From positions 116,337,169 to 116,401,168 of the forward strand of contig NC_089980.1 in NCBI RefSeq assembly GCF_036417845.1: 64,000 nucleotides of DNA. The letters are read 5' to 3'. Below are positions 37,881 to 49,431 of this stretch, one piece after another. The position numbers and the translations under genes were made by a program. Source of the stretch: Apteryx mantelli. Taxonomy: Eukaryota; Chordata; Aves; Apterygiformes; Apterygidae. The notes beneath the pieces were generated by a model. It worked only from the letters and a program-made list of their open reading frames with translations. It made no database searches and had not been told where the DNA came from. Numbering within the stretch: the first letter of the stretch is position 1; every line of letters starts with the position of its first letter.

Positions 37881-40800
37881 GGGCAATGCCTGAGAAAGTC
37901 CATCCAGGAAGCTGAGGCAGAAAACTAAAATGTCAAGAAGAAGACTCAGAGGGAGGATCCTTGTCTTCAGTCACAGAGGGGTGAGTCAAGTGTTGGGGCC
38001 AGCACAGCCACGGGGGTAGAAATACAGAGTGAGACTGGGGGCGTATGAGAGCTGAGCACCTTGAAGGCTCAGCTGCCACAATACAAGTTTAGACTGATTG
38101 AAATAGTGGACTTCAGCGTAAGTAGAGGTGTGCCTCATGTTTTGACTTGTAAGACATCAATCCTGCATAATCGACAGTTGTTTCTGTGGCTCAAAAAAAC
38201 ATGACCTGAGATGACCTTCTTTAATTTCTTGAGTAATTTTGGTGTTTATATGCCGGCCATTTCTGGTATTTCTCTAGCCAGTCCTGCTGAGGCCAAAGCA
38301 AAGTAAAAGCAACACCCTTCTGCTACAGCAATAATCAACTTGTAAAATCTGCAGCTGCTCTGAAATGCAAAGAGAAAAAAAAGTAGATGGCACAAGAGGT
38401 AAAGAAATGCATCTTCTTAGTACTGAAATGAATGCAGAAGAAATTAGGAAAAAAAAATATTTTTTCTTTCCTGGTGTATTCAGATGCTATCTCAATATAG
38501 AAATCTGTTCATTTTTTGCTTTTTTTAATAAAGCACGAAAAATCTTTATTTGGAGATCATAATATACAATCTGTCTCCAACTGTTAGCTAATGATCATCA
38601 ACAAAAAATTATAAATATGGTCAAAAAAACTTCTTCTAATAATAAAATATCTGGGTATTTCAGACTACCATTCTAATCATAGTATTGACTGTTCAGGTAT
38701 TTGTCCTACTTCAACATAAACATGTGCAATCAGCTCCACTGGGTTTTTCCTTTAAGAAAGGACATCGTTAGATAAATGGAGAGCCCACCAAGTGGTTCGG
38801 TGCTGCTTCATACTGGTCTAGGTTAAATGATTAAAATCAGGTACAAATTATTCAGAAGAAAGGAGTGGGTAGCACAGCAGCATAACAAGTATTGATTTGG
38901 CACCCAGGCAGGAAAAAAGTGTAACTCTCATCCATTTGTTTTTGCAAGGGCTATTATCATTATGTAGAGAGTCCACTTCCCATTTATGCCTGCTCCAGTT
39001 ACCTTCTTCTAGCATATGAGCTACAATTAATACCTTAACTGACAAATGACCACTTCCCACCTCAAATATGCAAGATGCCCTATCAGTGCTGAATTTAGCA
39101 CCAAGATGGCCCCAGGTGACATGTTCTGTAAACCACCTTAATGTCTCTTATGTGCTTTGTGATACCAGCTGGGAAACACTGTTCAGAACCAGAGTATCAG
39201 GCATTGTGGCAATACTGGAGAGAGACCAAGAAGACAATCCCAGCCCAAGAGAACTCACAATTTAACTGTTCAGATACATACAGTAGAAATCTAAGGAAAG
39301 TTTACTGATTTCTTAAGTAACAGGAACTTTTCTATTTAATATACTTGGAAGCAGAATACCCCTCTTAATCTACACTGCATTTGACTAAACTTGGCAAATG
39401 ATATTGTAGCTTCAGCCATAGAAATGTCAGGCACTCTGCCCATATTTCAGGCCAAACAGTCTGTACTAGAAATAAAATGACTAAAAGCATTCAGTTGAGA
39501 TCTAACTTCAGGTTATCCATGGAGATTCATGACAAAAGGCAGAAAGAGAGACTTGGTATATTTGATGAAGTATCAGCGGCTGTAGGTGACATTCAGAACA
39601 CCTTTCCAAAGGCAGTCTTTCAATAAATCATTGCTGTTGGTTCATTTGAAAGGCATAATCACCTGAGGGGTTTTTACAAATCAACATAACCACTAAGCAC
39701 TAAGTAAAAAAAAACATTATTTAGGCTGAGATCACAAAGTTGACTGTATGATGAATTTACATGAAAGCACCATCAATTAAAGGCAAAGGTTGTCCCTTAT
39801 AACATGGGAGGAGTAAACTGGATTTTCTGTCTTGTAATATGGGTTATTTAGAATGAGTATAATTGCTCTGCTGGAAGCGTGGAGCTGTCCTGGAGGCAGA
39901 GTTCCCCAGGGCATATTGCTGCAAGCAGAGATGGTGCGTCTGAGACTTTCCCAGGAACCAGAGCACTGAAGGAAATGCAGTGTGGACCCCCAAGCAGATG
40001 CTAAATGAAGGAAGGTGAATAATAACCCTGAAACCATTTCTGAATACTGAAAAGAAAACTTCTTGTAATGAAAAAAAACACAACTAAATCTAACCCTGTA
40101 TGAAAAGATTACTCAGTTCTTGCTGTCATCCTTTGACCACTGTGAACACTCTTCCAGTCAAAAACTTTTACAGTCCCAGCTAACATGGTCGTCCTTGAAA
40201 TGCCCTGAAACCTCTTCATTACACTTCATCATGTTTATCAGGACCACAATACTCTTAAAATAAAAAAGGTGCTTGTGGCTGCATAACAATAACTTCTCAA
40301 AACAAAGAATGATGAACATTAAAAAAACATTTGGAAAGCCCCTATTTAAAAGAGAGGATGTTGGGACACGTCTTTTTATATATAAGTTATCAACTTCCCT
40401 TGTACACTGGTCTCCAATGCCAAACATAATTAAAAGGAAAGTGTAATATCAGACAGGTCAGTTTAATTTTTACAAAGCCAATTTAGCTTTTTCTGAAGTA
40501 ATATTGTGAAATGTTAGAAAGGGGTTTCTTTCTTGCATGAGTAATACCTTTAATGTTCGGTCATAATGAGATGATTTAGAAATGCTTAGTTTTGACATGT
40601 GTAGGCTCTGGTTATGTAATTAAGAAAGAGTGATCAGCTAGAACAAGAGGTAAAGGTTAAGATAAATTAGTCTGCTTAGATCCAGTCTGCCATTTTAGTT
40701 GTGTGCTATCAGTGATCACCTCAAAGACCTACACCTATGATTTTGGGTTTACTTCTTCTTGATGCTGGAGCAGTATGTGCTCAGGCTCTACAAAGAAAAA

Positions 40801-41107
40801 TGTTTAGCTTTGCTTTATTACCTGACCTTGAGCAGCACTAACTGAATGTAAATGTAAAGTATTCAGAATACTACTGAGACACAGCTACTTTGTACTTAAA
40901 TTGAAATAATGGCTGTATTTGAATGTAAGGCAGATGAGGAGACACCTCACATCTACATTCTCACACAATCCTGACTTTTCCAGCTGTTTTGTTTGCTACT
41001 CCTGGGATAAGTGCTCACTTTTGCTTCTTGCTCTGCTAGTGAAAGATCCTGTCACTTCTGAGGGTTCTCCAGATTTAAGAGTTTTTCCATTTGTAAGGTT
41101 AGAAAAG

Positions 41108-41124
41108 TTTTTTTTTTTTTTTTT
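41108..41124. repeat. Poly(T) run of 17
   Basis: An uninterrupted run of T. No retroposon body was recognised next to it. Confidence 0.9.
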
Positions 41125-42022
41125 GAATTGTAAGGATATTCAAACCTTGCAAACAGTCTTTAAAGCTTACCACTGTCATAGTGCTTGATGTTCAAGAGAG
41201 AACGTTGCTTTTAAATAAATACATTCTTTTAATCAAATCTAATTATTTTCCATTAAACCTAATCAGAGGGCTATTTTAGTTATTATCATATCTTCCTGCT
41301 TCTCCCCTTTTCCCATTCTGCCCTCTAAAGCAAATCCTGTCCAGGAAATATACCAGGTATCTCTGTTTCTCAGTAGAAAGGATCTTTGTGTTTGGATATA
41401 TTACGATCTCCTTCCCTGCAAAAAGAATCTCTTTTGTTGCTTTACAGATTAAGCAGTAAGAAACAGCTGGTGTATCCACAATGGTATTTTTGTAAGGTGT
41501 TTTCCTGAGAAGACTGCTTACCCCCAGACGAGTTCTATCAGCACAGTTATCTGTCCATATGATGGGCTTTTTTTTATTTGAGCTCCATAATGCAAAGTAT
41601 TGTCTGGGTAGTAGGTATCTACAAGTTCCTAAACGTTTCCCTTGATAGGTCATTTTAGATGAATTATATTTAGGTAAACCTGGATATTTGTCAGACACTA
41701 ATGTCAGATGTTAATTGATGGTTTCATCTTGCCACAGTCCGTGGGAGCAAAATGCTGCATTTATTCTGTGCCAGATTTTTTGAGTTGGGTCCTTTAGTAA
41801 CAACGAGTTTTATCATACCTTCAAGACATTGTCCTTATTTGCAGTAGAATCCATCTCACCTAACATTAGTCTTTTAAAAGATCCGAGTCTAAGTTAGTTG
41901 TCTGATCTCTTTTAGAAATATTGGAGAAAATAAGCAGTTCTGGAGGGCAATTCTTCTCAAACATCTTAGATGCCTATTTTACTGGAAATGAATGATGATT
42001 CACGACACCTATGCAGGCGCCT

Positions 42023-42115
42023 ACTTCTCTCCATTGACTAGAAAGGGAATCAAGGATAACCAGCTCAGATCTAGACATCTAATTTTGAGGTGCCTAAATG
42101 GGTAGGACAAATTCC
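42023..42115 (+). repeat. Old dispersed repeat, copy 1
   Basis: The segment beginning CTTCTCTCCATTGACTA and ending near GAGGTGCCTAAATGGG shares its opening with the sequence at 57201 (TTTCTCTCCATTAACTACAG) in the same orientation. Both carry the AGGCxxCTA-type motifs of old sauropsid repeats. Confidence 0.4.
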
Positions 42116-42789
42116 AACCTCTTAAAGCTCTGGCATGACAAAACCTGGGACAAAACCTAACTTCTGTTACCTGGGTTCATTGGAAAGGTGGGAGCTTCAT
42201 CTCATCTGCTCCACAGCCCCTGTGAGCTGGCTAGTAAAGCAAGCCTGTGTGGCATTTGCTCACATTAAGGGTCTGATTGACACCCAGTTTCCTGCAAGAA
42301 TGCTCCTTGATACCTTCTGCTGGACCTACTACATAGCAGCTAGTAATAGTTTGGCCCAAGGTCCCTTTGTAGCTCTACAGAAGCATTAAAAGCAAATTCT
42401 TTGTATTTCTTGTGCAGTTTTCGACGCTGAGCAAGACCATGCTGTTTAGCTCCACTAAAGCTGTTGACATTGAGGTCAGTATAGTTAGAACAATTCACAG
42501 AAGTTCAGGATCTGGAACATTATCACAACATATTATCGACATAGGCAAGATTTGTGTCTATTATATATAATTACTTTTAAAGAGCTTTTCAAAATAACAT
42601 GTCACTGAGACACTGCTGCCAGATGACTCCCATACAAAATGTTATTTTTTAAGCAGCATCTGTTCTTGACATCTCTCTGCTAAACAGGATCTACATAGAA
42701 TTTGAGATAAGAGTCTAAAATCATTAGTATGACACCTAACCTCAATCAGAATTTACTGGAGGGTAAGGCAAAATTACTGGATGAGATAT

Positions 42790-42872
42790 TTTTTTATCAG
42801 TGTGTGTGTTAGGTTAGACTCGATAATTGCAGTAGACCCTTTTAGGCTAAAGCTCTGTACATCTATCTGATT
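42790..42872 (+). mobile_element. Degraded CR1 3' terminus, sense
   Basis: GTGTTAGGTTAGACTCGATAA followed by GCAGTAGACCC and then CTGTACATCTATCTGA fits the sense CR1 ending 'GGTTGGACTCGATGATC...AGGTCCCTTC...CTATGA'. It is very short and diverged. Confidence 0.45.
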
Positions 42873-44050
42873 TTGTACAGGAAACTAACAATTAAGTGGA
42901 AATGTGACTACTAAATATGGGAATAGCTGGAGTCTAAGAGTAGCATCTGAACACACTACAATCTCCCAATTAGAACTTGAAGGAGAACAGTATAAAAGGA
43001 ATTACTGTAATCAAGTCATTCAGTGCGTAAATGGTTGCCTCCATATTGAGGAAACTAAGCTCTGTAGGCAGCCCATGTTACGTAAACGATAAAATCTGTT
43101 TTGACAGTGTAATTAATGTTAGTCTCAAAACAGAAATGCAAATCAAACAAGACATCAAGGTCAGAAACTGTAAGCCTTCGCCAGAGTTAAAAGAGATGTG
43201 GGCAACATAAACCTCATGGATTGCTGATGGACTAGTTACAAAGGGTTCTATTTTAGATCAGTTAATTTGCAAGAAATTATAGCTTAACCAGCACTTAGCA
43301 TCCTGTAGACAGCAAAGCAAAGTGCTGACAGCTGCTTTACTCTTCAAGACAGTTCCTGTGTGCCTCTAAAATACTGAAGTTGCATTACAAAACATCATCT
43401 CAGCTTTTCAGTGGCAAGGAGGTAAAAAGGTACCTTTACCTATTCTGTATTTCATTTACAGAATGTATGTGCGGCTTTTCAGGAATACAGATCATATTTG
43501 TCACACCACCAAAACAGTGAGAAGCAGAGAGAAAGAAGGTCTCCAAAAGCTAAGAGCCACTATTACTTGGAGACTTTTTCACATTGAAAGCAATGGAAAA
43601 TTTGAAATCATTTTTCAGTAGAAAAGAATCAAACCAATATTGGTATAATTCTGTACTTAAAGAAATCTCTCTTCTTGACTTCCCATGCAGCCTTATTACT
43701 CAAGTGAAATATTTTCTGTCAGCCTCTTGAAACACATTCACAGACATATTGTGCAGGCTTATTATTCAGGCTTTTGTTTGTACATTTTCTAGTCTCATTC
43801 TTATAGTAACTATGTGTACCTTGTGGTTTTCTTTAATTTCCAGTATGAAATTCCAAACTGCAAAAGACAGGAAAGAGTTTGCTCAATTAATCTTAAGGAA
43901 GTGTTGTGCAGTAGAATAATTTTAATGGTGCATTATGATAATTGTCCTACATTAAAGAATTTAAAAGATTAAAAGCTATTTTACTTAAAGGAAATTCAAT
44001 GCTTACCTTTAAATCATTCTTTTAATCTGTAGAAAGCTACAGCTCTGGAC

Positions 44051-44079
44051 ACAATCTCAGAGTACACTTCTGAGATTGT
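44051..44079. repeat. Perfect 11-bp inverted repeat with 7-nt loop
   Basis: ACAATCTCAGA (44051-44061) and TCTGAGATTGT (44069-44079) are exact reverse complements separated by GTACACT. The element could form a hairpin in the intron RNA. No function is assigned. Confidence 0.85.
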
Positions 44080-44154
44080 AACAGTATAGGCGATAGTCAA
44101 ATCAAGAAATCCTTCTACCCAAGATACAAATGGAGTCAGGATCAGTGTCAAAAC

Positions 44155-44345
44155 AGCGCTCGGAAAGCTACTTCCAGGTTACCAGGCCTACATTTAGGTC
44201 TAGCAAATGATTCTGCCAGGTTTTGAGCTCTCAACCCTGTAAAGTCAGAGCATGGCTCTCTAAAGTCAGGTAGGGTCTTTATCCTTGTTTTCAGTGGGAC
44301 CAGGATTTAACCTTTAGTTTCATCCTGCAATGAAAGTTGAATGTG
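44155..44345. repeat. Possible ancient degenerate repeat
   Basis: The sequence from CGGAAAGCTACTTCCAGG to GTTTTCAGTGGGACCAGGATT has the look of old sauropsid repeats ('TTCAGTGGGAxCAGGATT'). This is pattern only, and the limits are approximate. Confidence 0.2.
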
Positions 44346-45114
44346 ACTGACTTTTTAACTCAGAATTCTGAAAGTTAGCTAGCTATACCTAAGCCATCAC
44401 TGCAGACTATTTTTATAGGCAACTGAGAGAAATAGAGACCTCAGGAGGACAACTAATCTCATAACAAATACCAATCCTAAAGGAGATAAATCACATCTCA
44501 TTGACTATAATAGAACATTAACGTGACTGCCTTTGACAGCTACATTTTAGATATTCATATTAGGTGAGAAGAATTTTTATGACTGAAATTTTATGTTTTT
44601 TCACTGTGGGAAAGGAGACTAGGAATGGAAGAAGTGTAAGAGTGGAAATATATCTATTTTTCTGGACATAAAACTATCCCAAAAGGTTCACTTGTATTTA
44701 ACATAACAAAAACTAAATGCATACAAAAAGTTATGACTCATTGATATGTTCTTGATATTATGTTCCCAATCTCAAAAAGCCAAGTGATGGCTTATTCACT
44801 TCAAACTCAGTATCTTCCCCAAACTTGTTAGAATATCCTCTAATTGCCTCTGAGGAGTAGCAATAAGATGTTTGGATTGCTCTGATATTTGTGTAAACTA
44901 TGGTTTTCAGTGTACATAATTTAATTGGCTATATACTGAGACTAAACCTTGGACTTTCAGCATGCTAGAACATTTCATATATAGTGAGTATGGAGTTCGT
45001 TGTTAAGGATCAGCGTGTCGTTAGGTGAGTGAGTCATTAGGTAAGACATCTCAGTGTAGATGTTTGTTGTCTGTCTGTTGGTGTACAATAGGATCCATAC
45101 ACTGTAATCACTCT

Positions 45115-45290
45115 GGGTCAAATTCACCTAAACATAGGTGTCTAATGCCTTTTTACATGTCCTAGGCTAATCTGCCTAGCCTACAGCTGTTTGTCCAGAA
45201 GAACACAATTCTCCTATAGGTCCCATGTGGATGTCTCAGATGTCTCAAATGACACCAGTCATTAATGCCTGAACTGATCTGAATTTACTG
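45115..45290. repeat. Possible ancient degenerate repeat with 'AGGTGTCTAA' motif
   Basis: TTCACCTAAACATAGGTGTCT is an imperfect inverted repeat. It is followed by TCCTATAGGTCCCATGTGG and a GATGTCTCA direct repeat (GGATGTCTCAGATGTCTCAA). It resembles other old AGGTGCCTAA-type segments in the window. Confidence 0.3.
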
Positions 45291-46121
45291 TCATGGGAAA
45301 TCAGACAACTAGCTCCCATGTAAACATATGTTTTTAACTGACTTAATCTGGATCCAATCCCATCCCATTTACCTAATCTTTGTGGTTTAGGGCTAATTTG
45401 GTCTGGTTATGCCCTTGGAATGTCACTAATTTTAGCATCTTTATTTTCAATGAACCTCTGAAAAAAAAATATTTTAAGTGTCAGGTTTACCAATTGCCCT
45501 TCTAGAATAGACCTGATCCTGAACAAAACCTTCAGGGCAGAAATGGAAACTTAAGTACAAGCCTGACCTTTGTCTAGACTGCATTTCAGGGAAGTCAGAT
45601 TAGAGGATGGGACTTGCCGAAGGGTTGGATTCTGCCTGCAAGAGATACATAAGCATCCCAGCAGGCTTTTCAGCTCAACAAAACAGAGGGAGAATTCAGT
45701 GGAACTAAACCTAAAGCTAACTATAAAAGTCTTTCTCTTTCTAAGAAAAGCCTGACTTCTGAGGCTCTCCATTCAAATATAGCTACTACTTTATTTAGAG
45801 AGTAATGAACTTGCTTTGTTTCTACCTTCAGATCTCTGTATTATTATGAAAGACTTGCGTACAGCCGCCCACTAGGATCCCATTCTCCTGGAAATGGCAA
45901 TTTTGCAGGTTACAAATAAATAATTTCTCTCAGGAGAAGCATATTCGTAAGGGGCAAGCAATAATCAAAATGTCCTCTCCATGAGGCGGAGCAGTAGGGA
46001 AAGCACCTAACTTGTCTCTCTACATATCTGATAACACATTTTTGGAAATGTTTTTTTTGGAATAGCTGATGGCTATTCTAGAAGCTAAAGGGATCCTGTT
46101 GAAGCAAGATCTGCCCTGCCA

Positions 46122-46428
46122 TGTGGAGGGTCATGACAGGGTTAAACTGTTGGAAAGTTACAAGCAGCAAAGCGTATGGGAAAGGAGAAGCAAGTAGCAA
46201 GGTACAAGGCATGATCGTGCATGATCAGCGTGATAACTGGCTAGCTTGTGCATGAACAGGAGCATGATCAGCACGGTGATTGGCTTAGCGAAGCGTATCT
46301 GTGACGTGAACAATGTATATCTGTAAAACTGCTGAAGCAGCAAACTTCTTAGTATAAATATACTCAGAAACAAATAATAAAGGTCTCAAGATGCACCACT
46401 TCTTGAGTCTGTGCCTTCATTCGCTACA
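46122..46428 (+). mobile_element. Solo LTR of an endogenous retrovirus (class II, alpharetrovirus-like)
   Basis: The 307-bp element starts TGTGGAGGG and ends CGCTACA, flanked by CTGCCA (46116-46121) and CTGCTA (46429-46434), a 6-bp target duplication with one change. On the plus strand it has a TATA box (TATAAATA, 46353-46360) and AATAAA (46376-46381), three GCATGATC repeats in U3 (46209, 46219, 46262) and a GATTGG (reverse CCAAT) at 46278. There is no internal retroviral sequence on either side, so the provirus was lost by LTR recombination. It lies antisense to DLGAP1. The class assignment is inferred from size, the 6-bp duplication and U3 style. Confidence 0.75.
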
Positions 46429-46922
46429 CTGCTACAAAGGGGTATGTCATTATTTTGAAGTGCAGCTCGATCTTTTCCCACATACCCTCTATATGCCACA
46501 GCACCTTCCCTAGGACCCACACATTGAGGAATTCTCCCCTGGCAGTTTTTACAAAGACTGTCCAGAATTCAAAGAACCTAGAGCAGAATAGAGATCTCAC
46601 CCTTGTTGTACTGAAAGCTTCATAGAGCTGAGGCCATAACTTTCATCAACTTCAAGAGTGCTATGCTTATTTACATTAACTGATGAACTGAGCCCCTGAT
46701 GGATGAAATATTTTATGTGAACTAGTACAAAGCTCTTGACAAAACACAGTTAAAACAAGCTCTCTATACCCAGCACAGAAAGCATTGTATTCCACAGCAC
46801 ATGTCAGCGTTATGGCTCCTGATATACACTTCTCTGAAAAAACAGGATTGGATAATTGCAGAGCTGCTGAGAAGACTCCTTAAGAGGCTTTTTTCATTCC
46901 CTGAGGAATGGAGAAGGAGAAG

Positions 46923-46949
46923 CATTGCCAGGAGAGGGTCCTGGCAATG
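46923..46949. repeat. Perfect 11-bp hairpin with 5-nt loop
   Basis: CATTGCCAGGA and TCCTGGCAATG are exact reverse complements around GAGGG. It is GC-richer than the surroundings. Confidence 0.85.
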
Positions 46950-47159
46950 TAAAAGGAAGCCCTAGGAACATTTCGGCTAGGCAAGGCTCACCCGCTCTGT
47001 GAGCTTTCCGGTGCTGTGCCGACCCACCTAAGGACAAAACCCTCTGGCAGACTCTAGCTAAATAGCTGGGCTGAAATTTATCTTTGCCGCTATTAGCTTC
47101 TATCTTTCCAGGAAGGCTTCACACACCTGAGCAGTGAATCACCTTCCTTGCATGATTTT

Positions 47160-47198
47160 GTCTTTCTTTCTTACCCTTTCTTTTTTTTTCTTTCTTAT
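47160..47198. repeat. Pyrimidine-only-type tract (TTTC-rich)
   Basis: TCTTTCTTTCTTACCCTTTC followed by a T-run and CTTTCTTA: a nearly pure pyrimidine strand on plus, interrupted by a single A. On the minus strand it is purine-rich. Confidence 0.7.
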
Positions 47199-49415
47199 AA
47201 TGTCATTCAGAAAACAAAACTGAGAAAATTGTGAAAACTGATCTCACAGAGCAGCTTTGAAGCCAAATTCTTCCAGGGAAGGGAGCATGGGTGTCCTTTT
47301 TAATAAAAAAAGAGCCAGCTGTCTGGCAAATCTAATAGATTACGGAGGAATTATGTCAAGCACAGAACAGAAGGAGCAAAGGAAAGACAGTCATTACACA
47401 TTTTTAAAACTAACCATAGATGCAAGGCAAGGACTTCATTTTTTATCTTTGCCTCTGCAGATCATCTGTACCAAGGAGAATGAAAATTGTAAAAAGCTCC
47501 TGGCTACTGCTCCAACTGTTTTGCATGCCTCATCAGCCTGAAGAAGCCAGGCGGACAGACAGCCTTGATTAGCACAGCCTTCCTCTGATCTCAGGGAATC
47601 CCAGAGTTATGAAGAGTTACAGCAGCCCCTTGGCCATCCTCTGTTGTACTCCTCAAACCAAAGGGCCTGTGTCACCTTCATCCCAGCGACTCCCTGGACC
47701 ACTTCCATAATGTAGAACTGCTGCTTAACAGCGGTGTCAGCAAAGGAGGAGAATAGTATATTTTAAAGAATTAGGGACTAATTATTCCCCCCAGATACAC
47801 TCAGAGCAATGAAAATGATGTGTGCATATCCAAGTGTAGAACTGGGCTCATCATTTGTTAGTATAAAATTTCTTCTAACAGTATACGCACAGAAGTTGGC
47901 ACAGCATCAAAGTAATAACTCAGGATCCCCAAGTGCTCCCACAGATATATGTTATGTTTCCTGCAGAGAATTAGTGCCAGATAATTCAATGGGGCCCCAA
48001 CAGTAATTAAACAAAGTCAATGGGAAAATTATAATTGAGAAAACAGCCTTTTATATCTTATCTGGAATTAAGTTTTTATGGGGGTTTAAATATACCTATA
48101 GTATAGGAACACTGCTGCAAACTATTATTTAGCAAAAAAAACTAATATTTTATTATTTTAGGTTATTACCAATAATAACCTCTAAGACTCTGCATTTATT
48201 TTCATTTTTTGTAAAGAGAGAACATAAATTTTGGAGATATTACTTCATGCATTCATTTTCCCCCGTTTGGCTGGATTTTCCTAGCCATATTGCACCAGAT
48301 TAAAAAGATTCAAGCAGCCACCTGGATAAGTATCTTACTCTTGAAAAACTGAAAGAAAATCATGTATTTATTGATCATAGCCCCTTTTTCTTTTAAGAAT
48401 TTAGGAGTGTATTTTTTCTGATCTTGAATATATACGGATAGTGCTCAAGGACAGAGTATTACAACCACAGCAGCACCCCAACAAGTTTGTATTGAATAGT
48501 CAGAATCTCTATGAGAAATCCACGACTTAGACTTTTTTTTGCCTGCTTGGTGTCCTCATATCTTTGAAAAAAAAGTATAACAAATGGTATTAGTGTTCAA
48601 AGAGCAACCAGAAAATCAGTCCTTTTGGATTCTGCAGCGCCACACTTATGCAGCAGTACTATGTATAGCAGTACTAGCAACTACTATGCAGCCGCTAGAT
48701 GAAATAGATATTCTCATGTCATTACGTCTGTAGGTAAATGATCATGCGGTCCCTTTACTGACAATGACAGTTTTGTGGATAAATATCAAATCCGCCCTCT
48801 AAAAATTCACCCTACATAGCCCCTTACTTCAAAAATGGAAAGCTGAAAATGGCTTTGAAACAGGAGAAAGGAAACCTGCAAATCCTCAGGCATTCTGAGC
48901 TGTAATTGAAAACTCTCATGCAATGTGACCTTGTTTGAATTAATTGGTTTTGGAATTACTGCTCAATAGTTCAGTAAATGTGCAATTCTCTTAAGTTTAC
49001 TCTTTGCCAAGCAGAGTCCTACTGGCTGAGAAAAGCAAAATTTAAAAAAGACAATTCCATATGTCTCCTCTTTTTCAGCGCCAACTCTTCAGTAAGCGCT
49101 AATATACTAGAGCCACCTAGTACAAATTAGCTGAAAGGGGTTGCGTATAACTGATACTAAGGGTTTGCATTACACTACATTTTCTAGAAAAAAAGAAGCA
49201 AGTCATTGTAATGGAGTGTACTGGCCACTTAGGGCTAGTATCTATATCCTCTGAAATCAGCAGTGCTGCATGCTAAGTTTTTCTCAAGATTGGTTGGAAA
49301 TCCCCAAAGGGGGATCCAAGTGATCTTGGACTGACTATTCAACATTAGGAGAAGAAATCCAGGATGCCTTTATGTACCATGACCCAATTTCCATTGTGCT
49401 GAAGTCCACAGGTAA

Positions 49416-49431
49416 TTTTTTTTTTTTTTTT
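49416..49431. repeat. Poly(T) run of 16
   Basis: A homopolymer tract with no recognised retroposon body beside it. Confidence 0.9.
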
